The translations under genes were made by a program, and so were the position numbers. The notes beneath the pieces were generated by a model. It ran no database searches and was not told the DNA's origin. It worked only from the letters and a program-made list of their open reading frames with translations. A stretch of 64,000 bases of DNA from Pararhodobacter sp. SW119 (lineage in GTDB: Bacteria > Pseudomonadota > Alphaproteobacteria > Rhodobacterales > Rhodobacteraceae): the NCBI RefSeq assembly GCF_017811755.1, contig NZ_JADDJF010000006.1, positions 94,210 to 158,209 of the forward strand, in the 5' to 3' direction. This document shows, piece by piece, positions 40,645 to 49,925 of this stretch (position 1 is the first letter of the stretch; each line of letters opens with the position of its first letter).

Positions 40645-43080
40645 GTGTCGCCCCCCGCCCAGGCCCGTGTCGTGATCATCGGCGGCGGCATCTCGGGCTG
40701 TTCGGTCGCCTATCATCTGGCCAAGGCCGGCTGGCGCGACATCGTCTTGCTCGAACGCAAGCAACTGACCTGCGGCACCACCTGGCACGCCGCCGGCCTG
40801 ATCGGTCAGTTGCGCGGCTCGCGCAACATGACCCGGCTCGCCAAGTATTCCGCCGACCTCTATGTCCGGCTCGAGGCTGAAACCGGCATCAGTACCGGCA
40901 TGCGCCAGACCGGCTCCATCTCCGTCGCCCTGACCGAGGCCCGGCACGAGGAGTTGCGCCGCTCCGCAGCACTCGCCCGCGCCTTCGACATCGAGGCGCA
41001 CGAGATCTCGCCCGCCGACGTCGCCCGCATGTATCCGCACCTCAACACCGCGGACGTGGTCGGCGCCGTCCACCTGCCCGCCGACGGCCAGTGCGACCCC
41101 GCCAACATCGCCATGGCGCTGGCCCGCGGCGCCCGCCAGATGGGCGCGCGGATCGAGGAGGGGGTGAAGGTCACTCGCGTCCTGGATGACGGCCACCGCG
41201 TCACCGGCGTCGAATACCAGGCTAACGGCGAAACCGGCACCATCGTCTGCGAGCATGTCGTCAACTGCGGCGGCATGTGGGGCCGCGACCTCGCCGCGCA
41301 GTCCGGTGTCACCCTGCCGCTCCACGCCGCCGAGCACTTTTACCTCGTTACCGAACCCATCCCCGGCCTCTCTCGCCTTCCGGTCCTGCGCGTCCCCGAC
41401 GAATGCGCCTATTACAAGGAGGACGCCGGCAAGATGATGCTCGGCGCGTTCGAGCCGGTGGCGAAACCCTGGGGCATGGCCGGCATCCCCGAGGATTTCG
41501 CCTTCGACTCCCTGCCCGAGGATTTCGCCCATTTCGAGCCGATCCTGGAAATGGCGATGAACCGGATGCCGATGTTCCAGACCGCCGGCATCCACACCTT
41601 CTTCAACGGCCCCGAAAGCTTCACCCCCGACGACCGCTACTACCTGGGCGAAGCGCCGGAACTGGCGGGCTACTGGGTCGCCGCCGGCTACAACTCGGTC
41701 GGCATCGTGTCGTCGGGCGGGGCCGGCATGGCCCTCGCCCACTGGATGACCGAGGGCGCGCCGCCCTTCGACCTGTGGGAGGTCGACATCCGCCGCGCCC
41801 AGCCCTTCCAGCGCAATCGCCGCTACCTGCGCGAACGGGTCACCGAGACCCTGGGCCTCCTCTACGCCGACCACTTCCCTTACCGGCAGGTGACGACCGC
41901 GCGGGGCGTCCGCAGGTCACCGCTGCACGACCACCTGAAAGCCCGCGGCGCAGTCTTCGGCGAGGTCGCCGGCTGGGAACGCGCCAACTGGTTCGCCCGC
42001 GACGGGCAAGAGCGCGCATACCGCTATGCCTGGGGGCCGCAGAACTGGTTTGACAACCACCGCGCCGAACACACGGCCGTCCGCGAAAGCGTCGGCCTTT
42101 TCGACATGACCTCCTTCGGCAAGATCCGGGTGGAGGGGCGCGACGCCTGTGCCTTCCTCCAGCGCCTTTGCGCGAACGACATCGACACCGTCCCCGGCAC
42201 CATCGTCTACACCCAGATGCTCAACGCGAAGGGCGGGATCGAATCCGACCTGACCGTCACCCGCCTCAGCGACACCGGCTTCCTCCTCGTCGTCCCCGGC
42301 GCGACGTTGCAGCGCGACCTCGCCTGGCTGCGCCGGCACCTGGGCGACGCCTTCGCCGTCATCACCGACGTCACCGCCGCCGAAGCCGTCCTCTGCCTGA
42401 TGGGTCCGCAATCGCGCGACGTGCTGGCCCGCGTCAGCCCCGATGCGCTCGACAACGCCGCCTTCCCCTTCGCCACCGCACGGGAAATCGAGATCGGCCT
42501 CGGCCTCGGCCGCGCGCATCGCATCAGCTACGTCGGCGAACTCGGGTGGGAGCTTTACATCTCCACCGACCAGGCCGCGCATGTCTTCGAGACGCTGATG
42601 GAGGCCGCCCCCGATCTCACCCTCTGCGGCCTTCACGCGCTCGACTCCTGCCGCATCGAAAAGGCGTTTCGCCATTTCGGCCACGACATCACCGACGAGG
42701 ATCACGTGCTCGAAGCCGGCCTCGGCTTCGCCGTCAAACCCGACAAGGGCGATTTCATCGGCCGCGACGCCGTCCTGCGCAAGCGGGACGCGGGGCTTGA
42801 GCGCCGCATGGTCCAGTTCCTGCTGCAGGACCCCGACGCGATGGCATATCACAACGAACCGATCCTGCGCGACGGGCGTATCGTCGGCACCGTGACCAGC
42901 GGCAACTATGGCCACCACCTCGGCGGGTCGGTGGCCTTGGGCTACGTTCCCTGCCCCGGCGAAAGCCCCGCGCAACTGCTCGCCTCACGCTTTGAAATCG
43001 ACGTCGCCGGCAGGCGCGTCCCCGCAACCCCTTCGCTCAAACCCCTCTACGACGCATCGGCGGCGCGCACGCGCCTTTAG
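40645..43080 (+). CDS. FAD-dependent oxidoreductase / GcvT-type aminomethyltransferase (dimethylglycine/sarcosine dehydrogenase-like), copy 2
   Basis: Enzyme of 811 residues built like copy 1: RVVIIGGGISGCSVAYHLAKAGW for FAD, GTTWHAAGLIGQLRGSRNMTRLAKYSADLY (the classic dimethylglycine/sarcosine dehydrogenase block with the FAD-linked His), then a GcvT-like domain from about residue 430 (AEHTAVRESVGLFDMTSFGKIRVEGRDACAFLQRL ... SYVGELGWELYI ... DSCRIEKAFRHFGHDI). It is the closer of the pair to characterised dimethylglycine dehydrogenases. The GTG at 40645 follows the previous stop by eight bases. It probably removes one N-methyl group and forms 5,10-methylene-THF. Confidence 0.9.
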   Translation: MSPPAQARVVIIGGGISGCSVAYHLAKAGWRDIVLLERKQLTCGTTWHAAGLIGQLRGSRNMTRLAKYSADLYVRLEAETGISTGMRQTGSISVALTEARHEELRRSAALARAFDIEAHEISPADVARMYPHLNTADVVGAVHLPADGQCDPANIAMALARGARQMGARIEEGVKVTRVLDDGHRVTGVEYQANGETGTIVCEHVVNCGGMWGRDLAAQSGVTLPLHAAEHFYLVTEPIPGLSRLPVLRVPDECAYYKEDAGKMMLGAFEPVAKPWGMAGIPEDFAFDSLPEDFAHFEPILEMAMNRMPMFQTAGIHTFFNGPESFTPDDRYYLGEAPELAGYWVAAGYNSVGIVSSGGAGMALAHWMTEGAPPFDLWEVDIRRAQPFQRNRRYLRERVTETLGLLYADHFPYRQVTTARGVRRSPLHDHLKARGAVFGEVAGWERANWFARDGQERAYRYAWGPQNWFDNHRAEHTAVRESVGLFDMTSFGKIRVEGRDACAFLQRLCANDIDTVPGTIVYTQMLNAKGGIESDLTVTRLSDTGFLLVVPGATLQRDLAWLRRHLGDAFAVITDVTAAEAVLCLMGPQSRDVLARVSPDALDNAAFPFATAREIEIGLGLGRAHRISYVGELGWELYISTDQAAHVFETLMEAAPDLTLCGLHALDSCRIEKAFRHFGHDITDEDHVLEAGLGFAVKPDKGDFIGRDAVLRKRDAGLERRMVQFLLQDPDAMAYHNEPILRDGRIVGTVTSGNYGHHLGGSVALGYVPCPGESPAQLLASRFEIDVAGRRVPATPSLKPLYDASAARTRL

Positions 43081-43094
43081 GACCGGAGGCCCCC

Positions 43095-44642
43095 ATGACG
43101 GAAGATCTCTGCACCCCCGCGCCGGCCCGCCGCCACGGGCGCGCCGCGCGCATGGCCGAACGCGCGGCCCCCCTGGCCGAGGCGATGCGCCCGGTCCGCG
43201 CCGGGCTCGAAGGCGGGCAGTACCGCCCCCTGACCGACGCCGGCGTGGCCCGCATCCACGAAGCCGCGCTGACGGCGCTGGAGGAGATCGGCCTCGCCAA
43301 CGCGTCCCCCTCGGGCGTCGCGGCGATGACCACCGCCGGCGCGCTGCTGGGCGAGGATGGACGCCTGCGCTTTCCCCGCGCGCTGGTCGAGGACATGCTG
43401 GCGCTGGCCGCCCGCGACATCACACTCCACGCCCGCGACCCGCGTTTTGATCTGCACCTGTCGGGCGCGCGCGTCCATTTCGGCACGGCGGGGGCGGCGG
43501 TGCATGTCGTGGACCTGGCGACCGGAAGCTACCGCGATTCGACCGCGCAGGATCTGTTCGATGCCGCGCGCCTCGTCCAGCACCTCGACAACATCCACTT
43601 CTTCCAGCGGATCTGCGTCTGCCGCGACGTGACCGACAATCTGGAGATGGACCTCAACACCCTCTACGCCTGCCTCTCGGGCACCATGAAGCATGTCGGC
43701 ACCTCGTTTTCCGACCCGGCCCATGTCAACCCCAGCTTCGAACTTCTGCACATGGTTGCGGGCGGTGAGGCGGAATGGCGCGCGCGGCCCTTCGTGTCGA
43801 ACTCCAACTGCTTCGTCGTCCCGCCGATGAAATTCGCCGAGGAATCCTGCATCACGATGGAGGCCTGCATCCGCGCCGGGATGCCGGTCCTGCTTCTCTC
43901 GGCGGGTCAGGCCGGAGCCACCGCGCCAGCGCCGATCGCCGCGGCGATCGTGCAGGCGGTGGCCGAATGCCTGGCGGGCGTGGTCTACGTGAACGCCCTC
44001 GCGCCCGGCCATCCCGCGATCTTCGGCACCTGGCCCTTCGTGTCGGACCTGCGCACCGGGGCGATGTCGGGCGGGTCGGCCGAACAGGCGCTGCTGTCCG
44101 CCGGCTGCGCGCAGATGCACCGCTTCTACGGCCTGCCGGGCGGGGCCGCGGCGGGGATCGCCGACAGCAAGCTGCCGGACATGCAGGCCGGCTGGGAACA
44201 GGCTTTCACCAACGTGCTGGCCGGGCTTTCCGGGCTCAACATGGTCTACGAAGCGGTCGGCATGCATGCCTCGCTCCTCGGCTTCTGCCCGGAAAGCATC
44301 GTGCTGGGCGACGACATCCTGGGCCAGGCGCTGCGCTGCCTGAAGGGGATCGAGGTCAGCGAGGATTCGGTCGCGCTGGAAACCATGCGCGCGGTCTGCC
44401 TGTCCGGGCCGGGGCACTACCTGGGGGCGGACCAGACCCTGAAGCTGATGCAGACCGAATACCTTTATCCCGCGCTGGCCAACCGGATGAGCCCAAAGGA
44501 ATGGGAGGAGGCCGGCCGCCCCGAACTGCTGCCCCGCGCCACCGCCCGCAAGGCCGCGATCCTCGCCGCCTCGGGCACCACCATCCCGCCCGAAATCGAC
44601 CTGGAGGCGCGCCGTCGCTGGAACTTCCGCTTCCACGCCTGA
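43095..44642 (+). CDS. Trimethylamine methyltransferase (MttB) superfamily protein without pyrrolysine
   Basis: Protein of 515 residues of the MttB superfamily. Matching blocks are IHEAALTALEEIGLA, VHFGTAGAAVHVVDL, HMVAGGEAEWRARPFVSNSNCFVVPPMKFAEESC and LSGLNMVYEAVGMHASLLGFCPESIVLGDDIL. There is no in-frame amber codon, so it is not the archaeal Pyl enzyme but the non-Pyl group, which includes the glycine betaine:corrinoid methyltransferase MtgB. No cognate corrinoid protein gene is nearby. In this operon it probably takes the first methyl from glycine betaine or a relative, in parallel to the homocysteine methyltransferase. Confidence 0.88.
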   Translation: MTEDLCTPAPARRHGRAARMAERAAPLAEAMRPVRAGLEGGQYRPLTDAGVARIHEAALTALEEIGLANASPSGVAAMTTAGALLGEDGRLRFPRALVEDMLALAARDITLHARDPRFDLHLSGARVHFGTAGAAVHVVDLATGSYRDSTAQDLFDAARLVQHLDNIHFFQRICVCRDVTDNLEMDLNTLYACLSGTMKHVGTSFSDPAHVNPSFELLHMVAGGEAEWRARPFVSNSNCFVVPPMKFAEESCITMEACIRAGMPVLLLSAGQAGATAPAPIAAAIVQAVAECLAGVVYVNALAPGHPAIFGTWPFVSDLRTGAMSGGSAEQALLSAGCAQMHRFYGLPGGAAAGIADSKLPDMQAGWEQAFTNVLAGLSGLNMVYEAVGMHASLLGFCPESIVLGDDILGQALRCLKGIEVSEDSVALETMRAVCLSGPGHYLGADQTLKLMQTEYLYPALANRMSPKEWEEAGRPELLPRATARKAAILAASGTTIPPEIDLEARRRWNFRFHA

Positions 44643-44649
44643 TGCGGGG

Positions 44650-44726
44650 GTGTGCACGCGTGCACACTTTCGCAAAGCATTGATATCTCAGGGTTATCGA
44701 CGCGCGTTAACCGCAATGAAACTTTC
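44650..44726 (+). repeat. Palindrome + GTTAACCGCAATGAAA intergenic element, copy B1
   Basis: The perfect palindrome GTGTGCACGCGTGCACAC (44650-44667) is followed by TTTCGCAA, then TTGATA, then GTTAACCGCAATGAAACTT at 44706-44724. Palindrome centre to box is 47 bp. It starts seven bases after the MttB-like stop codon and points at copy B2. Confidence 0.85.
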
Positions 44727-44766
44727 GGGTGTCGCCGCCTCCCGCAAGACCCCGCGCCCGTCTAGA

Positions 44767-44841
44767 AAGTTTCGTTGCGGTTAACGCAGCAGATTTTCCC
44801 TGTCGTATCAAGCCATTGCCGAACTGCTCAAATTTGAGCAC
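44767..44841 (-). repeat. Palindrome + GTTAACCGCAATGAAA intergenic element, copy B2
   Basis: On the minus strand the palindrome GTGCTCAAATTTGAGCAG (44841-44824, inner 16 bp perfect) is followed by TTCGGCAA, TTGATA and GTTAACCGCAACGAAACTT (44785-44767). Centre to box is again 47 bp. The palindrome contains the hisE stop codon (44828-44830), so the last hisE codons are part of it. B1 and B2 face each other with about 40 bp between their ends. Confidence 0.85.
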
Positions 44842-45154
44842 CGCCGCCCCGCGCGGCCTTCTCGTCCAGCCCCGACCGGCCCTCGCGCCGCGACAGTTCG
44901 GCCTCGATCTCGGCCAGCGTCACGCCGCGGGCGGCGCACATGACCAGCAGGTGATAGAGCACGTCTGCGGCCTCGGCAGTCAGGCGGGCGCGGTCGCCGC
45001 GCACGGCCTCGATCACCGCCTCGATCGCCTCCTCGCCGAACTTCTCGGCGCATTTCTCGGGGCCCTTGGCGAGCAGTTTCGCGGTCCAGCTGCTCTCAGG
45101 GTCCGCGCCCCGGCGTGCGGCGATGGTCGCCGCCAGTCTTTCGAGCGCGCTCAT
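44828..45154 (-). CDS. hisE: Phosphoribosyl-ATP pyrophosphatase
   Basis: Second enzyme of histidine synthesis, 108 residues, all-alpha MazG-like fold; it hydrolyses phosphoribosyl-ATP to phosphoribosyl-AMP and PPi. [26 protein letters not shown] and [31 protein letters not shown] carry the Mg2+-binding Glu/Asp residues. The ATG overlaps the hisF stop as ATGA. Its C-terminal codons and stop lie in the palindrome of repeat copy B2. Confidence 0.95.
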   Translation of the reverse strand: MSALERLAATIAARRGADPESSWTAKLLAKGPEKCAEKFGEEAIEAVIEAVRGDRARLTAEAADVLYHLLVMCAARGVTLAEIEAELSRREGRSGLDEKAARGGGAQI

Positions 45155-45912
45155 GCCAGCCGCACCGGGATGCCGGCGGCGGCCATGTGGGCCTTGGCCT
45201 GCCCGATGGTGAACTCGCCGAAATGGAAGATCGACGCCGCCAGCACCGCCGAGGCGCCGCCCTTCGTCACCCCCTCGACCAGGTGGTCCAGATTGCCGAC
45301 CCCGCCCGAGGCGATGACCGGGATCGGCACCGCGTCGACAATGGCGCGGGTCAGGTCCAGGTTGAACCCCGCCCGCGTGCCGTCGCGGTCCATCGAGGTC
45401 AGCAGGATTTCCCCCGCGCCCTTGCCGGCCACCGTCTGGGCAAATTCGACCGCGTCGATGCCGGTGGGCTTGCGACCGCCATGGGTAAAGATCTCCCACC
45501 TGCCCGGCGCGACGGTCTTGGCGTCGATGGCCACCACGATGCACTGGCTGCCGAAACGGTCGGCGGCGCGGGCGACCACGTCGGGGTCGGCAACGGCGGC
45601 GGAGTTGAAGCTGACCTTGTCGGCGCCAGCCAGCAGCAGCGCGCGCACATCCGCGACCGTGCGCACCCCGCCGCCCACGGTCAACGGCATGAAGCACTGC
45701 TCGGCCGTGCGGGTCACCAGGTCGAACATCGTGCCGCGGTTTTCATGCGTGGCGTGGATGTCCAGAAAGCAGAGCTCATCCGCGCCGGCGGCGTCATAGG
45801 CCTTCGCCGCCTCCACCGGGTCGCCGGCGTCGATCAGGTTGACGAAGTTCACGCCCTTGACCACGCGGCCATCGGCGACGTCGAGGCAGGGGATGATGCG
45901 GGTCTTGAGCAT
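45151..45912 (-). CDS. hisF: Imidazole glycerol phosphate synthase, cyclase subunit HisF
   Basis: TIM-barrel cyclase of 253 residues that uses ammonia from HisH to make imidazole glycerol phosphate and [24 protein letters not shown] holds the catalytic Asp near residue 11, and [11 protein letters not shown] the second Asp near 130. The phosphate loops TVGGGVRT and [13 protein letters not shown] are complete. It is translationally coupled to hisE and separated from hisA by the plus-strand DUF302 gene. Confidence 0.97.
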   Translation of the reverse strand: MLKTRIIPCLDVADGRVVKGVNFVNLIDAGDPVEAAKAYDAAGADELCFLDIHATHENRGTMFDLVTRTAEQCFMPLTVGGGVRTVADVRALLLAGADKVSFNSAAVADPDVVARAADRFGSQCIVVAIDAKTVAPGRWEIFTHGGRKPTGIDAVEFAQTVAGKGAGEILLTSMDRDGTRAGFNLDLTRAIVDAVPIPVIASGGVGNLDHLVEGVTKGGASAVLAASIFHFGEFTIGQAKAHMAAAGIPVRLA

Positions 45913-46012
45913 GGCACCGCCGGTTTCTTGGCTTCACGGGACTGTTTATGGCCTCAACCCGCCGGATACCAGATGCTCGCCTTGGCAAATTGCTCAACGA
46001 GGAGGATCCGAC

Positions 46013-46477
46013 ATGCGCACGCGCCTTGCACCCGCCGTCGCGGTGGCCGCCGCGCTCGCCCTTGCAACGCCGGCCGCGGGGGCGGACGGCATCGTGCGGC
46101 TGCAATCGGCGCAGGACGTGTCGGCGACGATGGATGCGCTGGAGGCTGCGGTCCGCGATGCCGGCGCCACGGTCTTTGCCCGCGTCGATCACGCCGCGGG
46201 GGCTGAATCGGTCGACATGGAACTGCGCGCGACAGAGCTTCTGATCTTCGGCAATCCGCAGCTTGGCACACCGGCGATCCAGGATGACGTCCTCGCCGGG
46301 TTGGCGCTGCCGCTCAGGGTGCTGGCCTACGAGGATGCCGAGGGCCAGACATGGATCGCCTACGAGGCGCCGGCGACGATGCTCGGCGGCCTCGACGGGA
46401 TCGCGGAGGATGCCGAGTATGTCGGCCGGATCACCGGCGCGCTGGAAAACCTGACCGCCGCGGCGGCCGGCGACTAG
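46013..46477 (+). CDS. DUF302 family secreted protein
   Basis: Protein of 154 residues with a Sec signal peptide ([24 protein letters not shown]). The DUF302 domain is seen as [89 protein letters not shown], spread over residues 33-130. Its function is unknown; the fold is thought to bind small ligands or metals. GAGGAGG precedes the ATG. Its stop shares the CTAG tetranucleotide with the hisA stop on the other strand. It is inserted between hisF and hisA in the opposite direction. Confidence 0.85.
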   Translation: MRTRLAPAVAVAAALALATPAAGADGIVRLQSAQDVSATMDALEAAVRDAGATVFARVDHAAGAESVDMELRATELLIFGNPQLGTPAIQDDVLAGLALPLRVLAYEDAEGQTWIAYEAPATMLGGLDGIAEDAEYVGRITGALENLTAAAAGD

Positions 46478-47193
46478 GACCGAAGCGCGGCGAGCGCTGC
46501 GCCGAGGTCGAGCTTGCCGTCATAAAGCGCGCGGCCCGAGATGGCGCCGGCGATGACGCCGGTGTCGCGCAGCGCGACCAAGTCGGACAGCGACGACACC
46601 CCGCCCGAGGCGATGACCGGGATGGTGACGGCGCGGGCCAGCGCCGCGGTTGCGTCCACGTTGGGGCCCTGCATGGCGCCGTCGCGGTCGATGTCGGTGT
46701 AGATGATCGCGGCCACCCCGGCATCCTCGAACTTGCGGGCAAGGTCCGTTGCGTCGATTTCGGTCTGGTCGGCCCAGCCGCGCGTCGCCACCCGGCCCGC
46801 CCGCGCATCGATCCCGACCGCGACCTGACCCGGAAAGCCGCGCGCGGCCTGTCGCACCAGATCGGGGTCCTCGACCGCGACGGTGCCGAGGATCACGCGG
46901 GCAAGGCCCCTGCCCAGCCAGCTTTCGATGGTCGCCATGTCGCGGATGCCGCCGCCCAGCTGGCAGGGGACCCGGACCGCGGCCAGGATCGCCTCGACCG
47001 CCGCCGCGTTGACCGGCGCGCCGGCGAAGGCGCCGTTGAGGTCGACCAGATGCAGCCATTCGGCGCCGGCATCGGTGAAGCGTCGCGCTTGGCCCGCCGG
47101 ATCGTCGCTGAAGACGGTGGCCTTTTCCATCGCGCCGCGCAGCAGGCGCACGCACTGGCCATCCTTCAGGTCGATCGCGGGGTAAAGGATCAT
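46474..47193 (-). CDS. hisA: ProFAR isomerase HisA
   Basis: TIM-barrel isomerase of 239 residues acting just before HisF/His[21 protein letters not shown] with the first catalytic Asp, [35 protein letters not shown] and [15 protein letters not shown] are all family blocks. It is a paralogue of HisF. Its reading frame ends within the stop of the convergent DUF302 gene. Confidence 0.96.
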   Translation of the reverse strand: MILYPAIDLKDGQCVRLLRGAMEKATVFSDDPAGQARRFTDAGAEWLHLVDLNGAFAGAPVNAAAVEAILAAVRVPCQLGGGIRDMATIESWLGRGLARVILGTVAVEDPDLVRQAARGFPGQVAVGIDARAGRVATRGWADQTEIDATDLARKFEDAGVAAIIYTDIDRDGAMQGPNVDATAALARAVTIPVIASGGVSSLSDLVALRDTGVIAGAISGRALYDGKLDLGAALAALRS

Positions 47194-47330
47194 CGGGAAA
47201 CTCCGGCAGGTGCGGTTGCGGCTTAGCGCAGCCGATCCGCCGATGCAAACGCGCGCGAGGGGCGCGTTCGGACCACAACGCTTGCCAAGCCCGCCGGTGA
47301 CGGCGAAACTGCACGCGGGAGGAGAGCCGC

Positions 47331-47723
47331 ATGAAGACGTTTCTCATCGCAGGTCTGGCGGCGGCCGGGCTGGCGGGGCCGGTTCTGGCCGATCCTGTCT
47401 TCGGACTGTGGCGGACGGAACCGGACGCGCAGGGGATCGTGTCGCTGATCCAGATCGTCGATTGCGACGACCGGATCTGCGGGCAGCTGGTGTCGCTCTA
47501 CAGCGCCGAGGGTCGGCCGCTGGATTCCCCGCATATCGGCCGCAGGTACATCTGGGACATGGAGCCGCGGGGATCCGGCCAGTACCGCGACGGGCGCCAA
47601 TGGATACCGGAACGCGACCAGGAGTATCGCGCGCATATGGAACTGGCGGGCGACCGGCTGACCGTGAAAGCCTGCACGATGGTGGTGCTGTGCAGCGAGC
47701 GGGTGTGGACGCGGGTGAACTGA
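47331..47723 (+). CDS. DUF2147 family secreted protein
   Basis: Protein of 130 residues with a signal peptide ([20 protein letters not shown]) and a lipocalin-like beta domain of the DUF2147 type: [54 protein letters not shown] and [20 protein letters not shown]. Function is unknown. GGGAGGAGAG precedes the ATG. It is inserted in reverse between glsA and hisA, and ends three bases before the glsA stop. Confidence 0.88.
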   Translation: MKTFLIAGLAAAGLAGPVLADPVFGLWRTEPDAQGIVSLIQIVDCDDRICGQLVSLYSAEGRPLDSPHIGRRYIWDMEPRGSGQYRDGRQWIPERDQEYRAHMELAGDRLTVKACTMVVLCSERVWTRVN

Positions 47724-47726
47724 CCC

Positions 47727-48641
47727 TCAGCCGAAGACCGACCAGCCCTGCGCCCGCGCCAGCCGTTCCACCGCCAGCGTGCCCAGCTGCGAGTTGCCCT
47801 GCGCGTTCAGCCCCGGCGACCAGACCGCGACCGCCGCGCGCGACGGCACGATCACCAGGATGCCGCCGCCGACGCCGCTTTTGCCCGGCAGACCCACGCG
47901 GAAGGCGAATTCGCCGGAGCCGTCGTAATGCCCGCAGGTCATCATCAAGGCGTTGATCCGGCGGACCCGCGCCAGCGACAGCAGGCTCGGCAGTTCCGGT
48001 GCATTGACCAGGAACCGGCCGGCAAAGGCGAGTTGCCGGCAGGTCATCTCGGCGGCGCACTGGTGGAAATAGGCGCCCAGGACGTGATCGGGCGGGTGCT
48101 GCAGGTTCCCATGCGCGCACAGCTCGTGCGCCAGCGCGAAGTTGCGGTGCCCGGTCTCGGTCTCGGACCGGGCGACCGATTCGTTGATATGGATGTCGTC
48201 GTCATCGGCGGCGTGGCGCAGGAAGCGCAGGTAGTCGCCCAGCATCTCGCGCGGGGCATGGCCCGACAGCAGCGCGTCGGTGACGACGATGGCGCCGGCG
48301 TTGATGAACGGGTTGCGGGGGATGCCGCGTTCATGTTCGAGTTGCAGGATGGAGTTGAAGGCCAGGCCCGACGGCTCGCGCCCGACACGGGCCCAGAGCT
48401 GGTCACCCAGCCGGCCGAGCGCCATGGCCAGCGTGAAGACCTTGGACACCGACTGGATCGAGAAGCGGACCTCAGCGTCGCCGGCGGTGCAGTGGGTGCC
48501 GTCGGCCAGGCAGACGGCAATGCCGAACTGGCCGGGGTCGATGCTTGCCAGTTCGGGGATGTAGTCGGCGACCTTGCCGCGATCCGGCGCGGCGGCCATC
48601 TCGGCGGCGATGCGGTCGAGGATGGCCTGAAGATCGCTCAC
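47727..48641 (-). CDS. glsA: Glutaminase
   Basis: Enzyme of 304 residues that hydrolyses glutamine to glutamate and ammonia. It belongs to the serine beta-lactamase-like glutaminases: the catalytic SxxK is in [45 protein letters not shown] follows, and the C-terminal [24 protein letters not shown] is diagnostic. The GTG start comes one base after the hisH stop, so the two are translationally coupled. This is an unexpected partner in a his gene cluster. Confidence 0.95.
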   Translation of the reverse strand: MSDLQAILDRIAAEMAAAPDRGKVADYIPELASIDPGQFGIAVCLADGTHCTAGDAEVRFSIQSVSKVFTLAMALGRLGDQLWARVGREPSGLAFNSILQLEHERGIPRNPFINAGAIVVTDALLSGHAPREMLGDYLRFLRHAADDDDIHINESVARSETETGHRNFALAHELCAHGNLQHPPDHVLGAYFHQCAAEMTCRQLAFAGRFLVNAPELPSLLSLARVRRINALMMTCGHYDGSGEFAFRVGLPGKSGVGGGILVIVPSRAAVAVWSPGLNAQGNSQLGTLAVERLARAQGWSVFG

Positions 48642-48642
48642 A

Positions 48643-49281
48643 TCAGGGGTCCCAGCGCAGGAAGTTGGCGATCAGGCGCAGACCGGCGGCCTGACTCTTC
48701 TCGGGGTGGAACTGGGTGCCGAGGATGTTGTCGCGCCCGACGATCGCGGTGACCGGCCCGCCGTAGTCGACATGCGCCAGCAAATGCGCTGGGTCGGTCA
48801 CGTGGAACTGGTAGGAATGGACGAAATAGGCGTGATCGCCGGTCTCCAGCCCGTCCAGAACCGGGTGGGCGCGGTCCACGACCAGATCGTTCCAGCCCAT
48901 GTGCGGGACCTTCAGCTTCGGGTCCGCGGGGGCAATCCGTTCGACCGTGCCCCCGATCCAGCCCAGGCCCGGCACCGCGCGGTATTCCAATCCGCGGCTG
49001 GCCAGAAGCTGCATGCCGACGCAGATGCCCAGGAAGGGACGGGCGCGGTCGATCACCACGTCTTCCAGCGCCTCTATCATGCCGGGGACGGCGGCGAGCG
49101 CGTCGCGGCAGGCCGGGAAGGCGCCGTCGCCAGGCAGCACGATCCGGTCGGCGCGAGCCACATCCTCGGCCCGGGCCGAGACCAGGATCTCGCCGCCGCC
49201 GACCTCGGCCGCCATGCGCTGGAAGGCCTTTTCGGCCGAATGCAGGTTGCCGCTTTCGTAATCGACGAGGACGGTCAGCAT
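48643..49281 (-). CDS. hisH: Imidazole glycerol phosphate synthase, glutamine amidotransferase subunit HisH
   Basis: Class I glutamine amidotransferase of 212 residues that supplies ammonia to His[21 protein letters not shown], the oxyanion-type [14 protein letters not shown], the nucleophile Cys in [12 protein letters not shown], and His/Glu in [21 protein letters not shown] are present. It starts four bases after the hisB stop and ends one base before glsA. Confidence 0.96.
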   Translation of the reverse strand: MLTVLVDYESGNLHSAEKAFQRMAAEVGGGEILVSARAEDVARADRIVLPGDGAFPACRDALAAVPGMIEALEDVVIDRARPFLGICVGMQLLASRGLEYRAVPGLGWIGGTVERIAPADPKLKVPHMGWNDLVVDRAHPVLDGLETGDHAYFVHSYQFHVTDPAHLLAHVDYGGPVTAIVGRDNILGTQFHPEKSQAAGLRLIANFLRWDP

Positions 49282-49285
49282 GGGA

Positions 49286-49873
49286 TCAGAGCGTGCCCTT
49301 GGTCGAGGGGACGGCATCGGCCTTGCGCGCGTCGATCTCGACCGCGGTGCGCAGGGCGCGGGCCACCGCCTTGAAGGCGGCCTCGGCGATGTGGTGGCTG
49401 TTGAACCCGTGCAAGCGGTCGACATGCAGGGTGATGCCGCCGTGGGTCGACAGCGCCTGAAAGAATTCGCGCACCAGTTCGGTGTCGAAGGCGCCGATCT
49501 TCGCGGTCGGGAAGTCGACGTTCCACACCAGATAGGGCCGGCCCGACAGGTCGAGCGCGGCGCGCACCTGCGCGTCGTCCATCGGCAGGTTGCATTCGCC
49601 ATAGCGGCGGATGCCGCGCTTGTCGCCCAGCGCCTGCGCCAGCGCCTGGCCCAGGGCGATGCCGACATCCTCCACCGTGTGGTGGTCGTCGATGTGCAGA
49701 TCGCCGGTCGCCGTGACCGTCAGGTCGAACAGCGCGTGGCGCGCCAGCTGATCGAGCATGTGGTCGAAGAAGCCGACGCCGGTGCGGTTGTCGTAGCGCC
49801 CCGACCCGTCGAGGGTCAGGTCGACGGTGATGTCGGTTTCCGCGGTCTTGCGGGCGATCTTGGCGCGGCGCAT
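49286..49873 (-). CDS. hisB: Imidazoleglycerol-phosphate dehydratase
   Basis: Monofunctional dehydratase of 195 residues with two Mn2+ sites; removes water from imidazole glycerol phosphate. The two metal-binding repeats are seen: [19 protein letters not shown] / [19 protein letters not shown] (written here as [17 protein letters not shown]) and [21 protein letters not shown]. It heads the hisB-hisH-glsA run on the minus strand, 52 bp after the DUF1330 gene. Confidence 0.96.
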   Translation of the reverse strand: MRRAKIARKTAETDITVDLTLDGSGRYDNRTGVGFFDHMLDQLARHALFDLTVTATGDLHIDDHHTVEDVGIALGQALAQALGDKRGIRRYGECNLPMDDAQVRAALDLSGRPYLVWNVDFPTAKIGAFDTELVREFFQALSTHGGITLHVDRLHGFNSHHIAEAAFKAVARALRTAVEIDARKADAVPSTKGTL

Positions 49874-49925
49874 GCGAAGGCTCCAGTCTGGCTGCCCGCG
49901 GTATAGGACGCGGCAAACGCCTTTG

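Noticed and set aside
43095..44642. A pyrrolysine (amber-containing) trimethylamine methyltransferase
   Set aside because: The gene has no in-frame TAG before its stop and no Pyl machinery is nearby.
44650..44667. The B1 palindrome as a parS site for ParB
   Set aside because: The sequence does not match the TGTTTCACGTGAAACA-type consensus, and the other copies drift freely in sequence while keeping symmetry, which parS sites do not.
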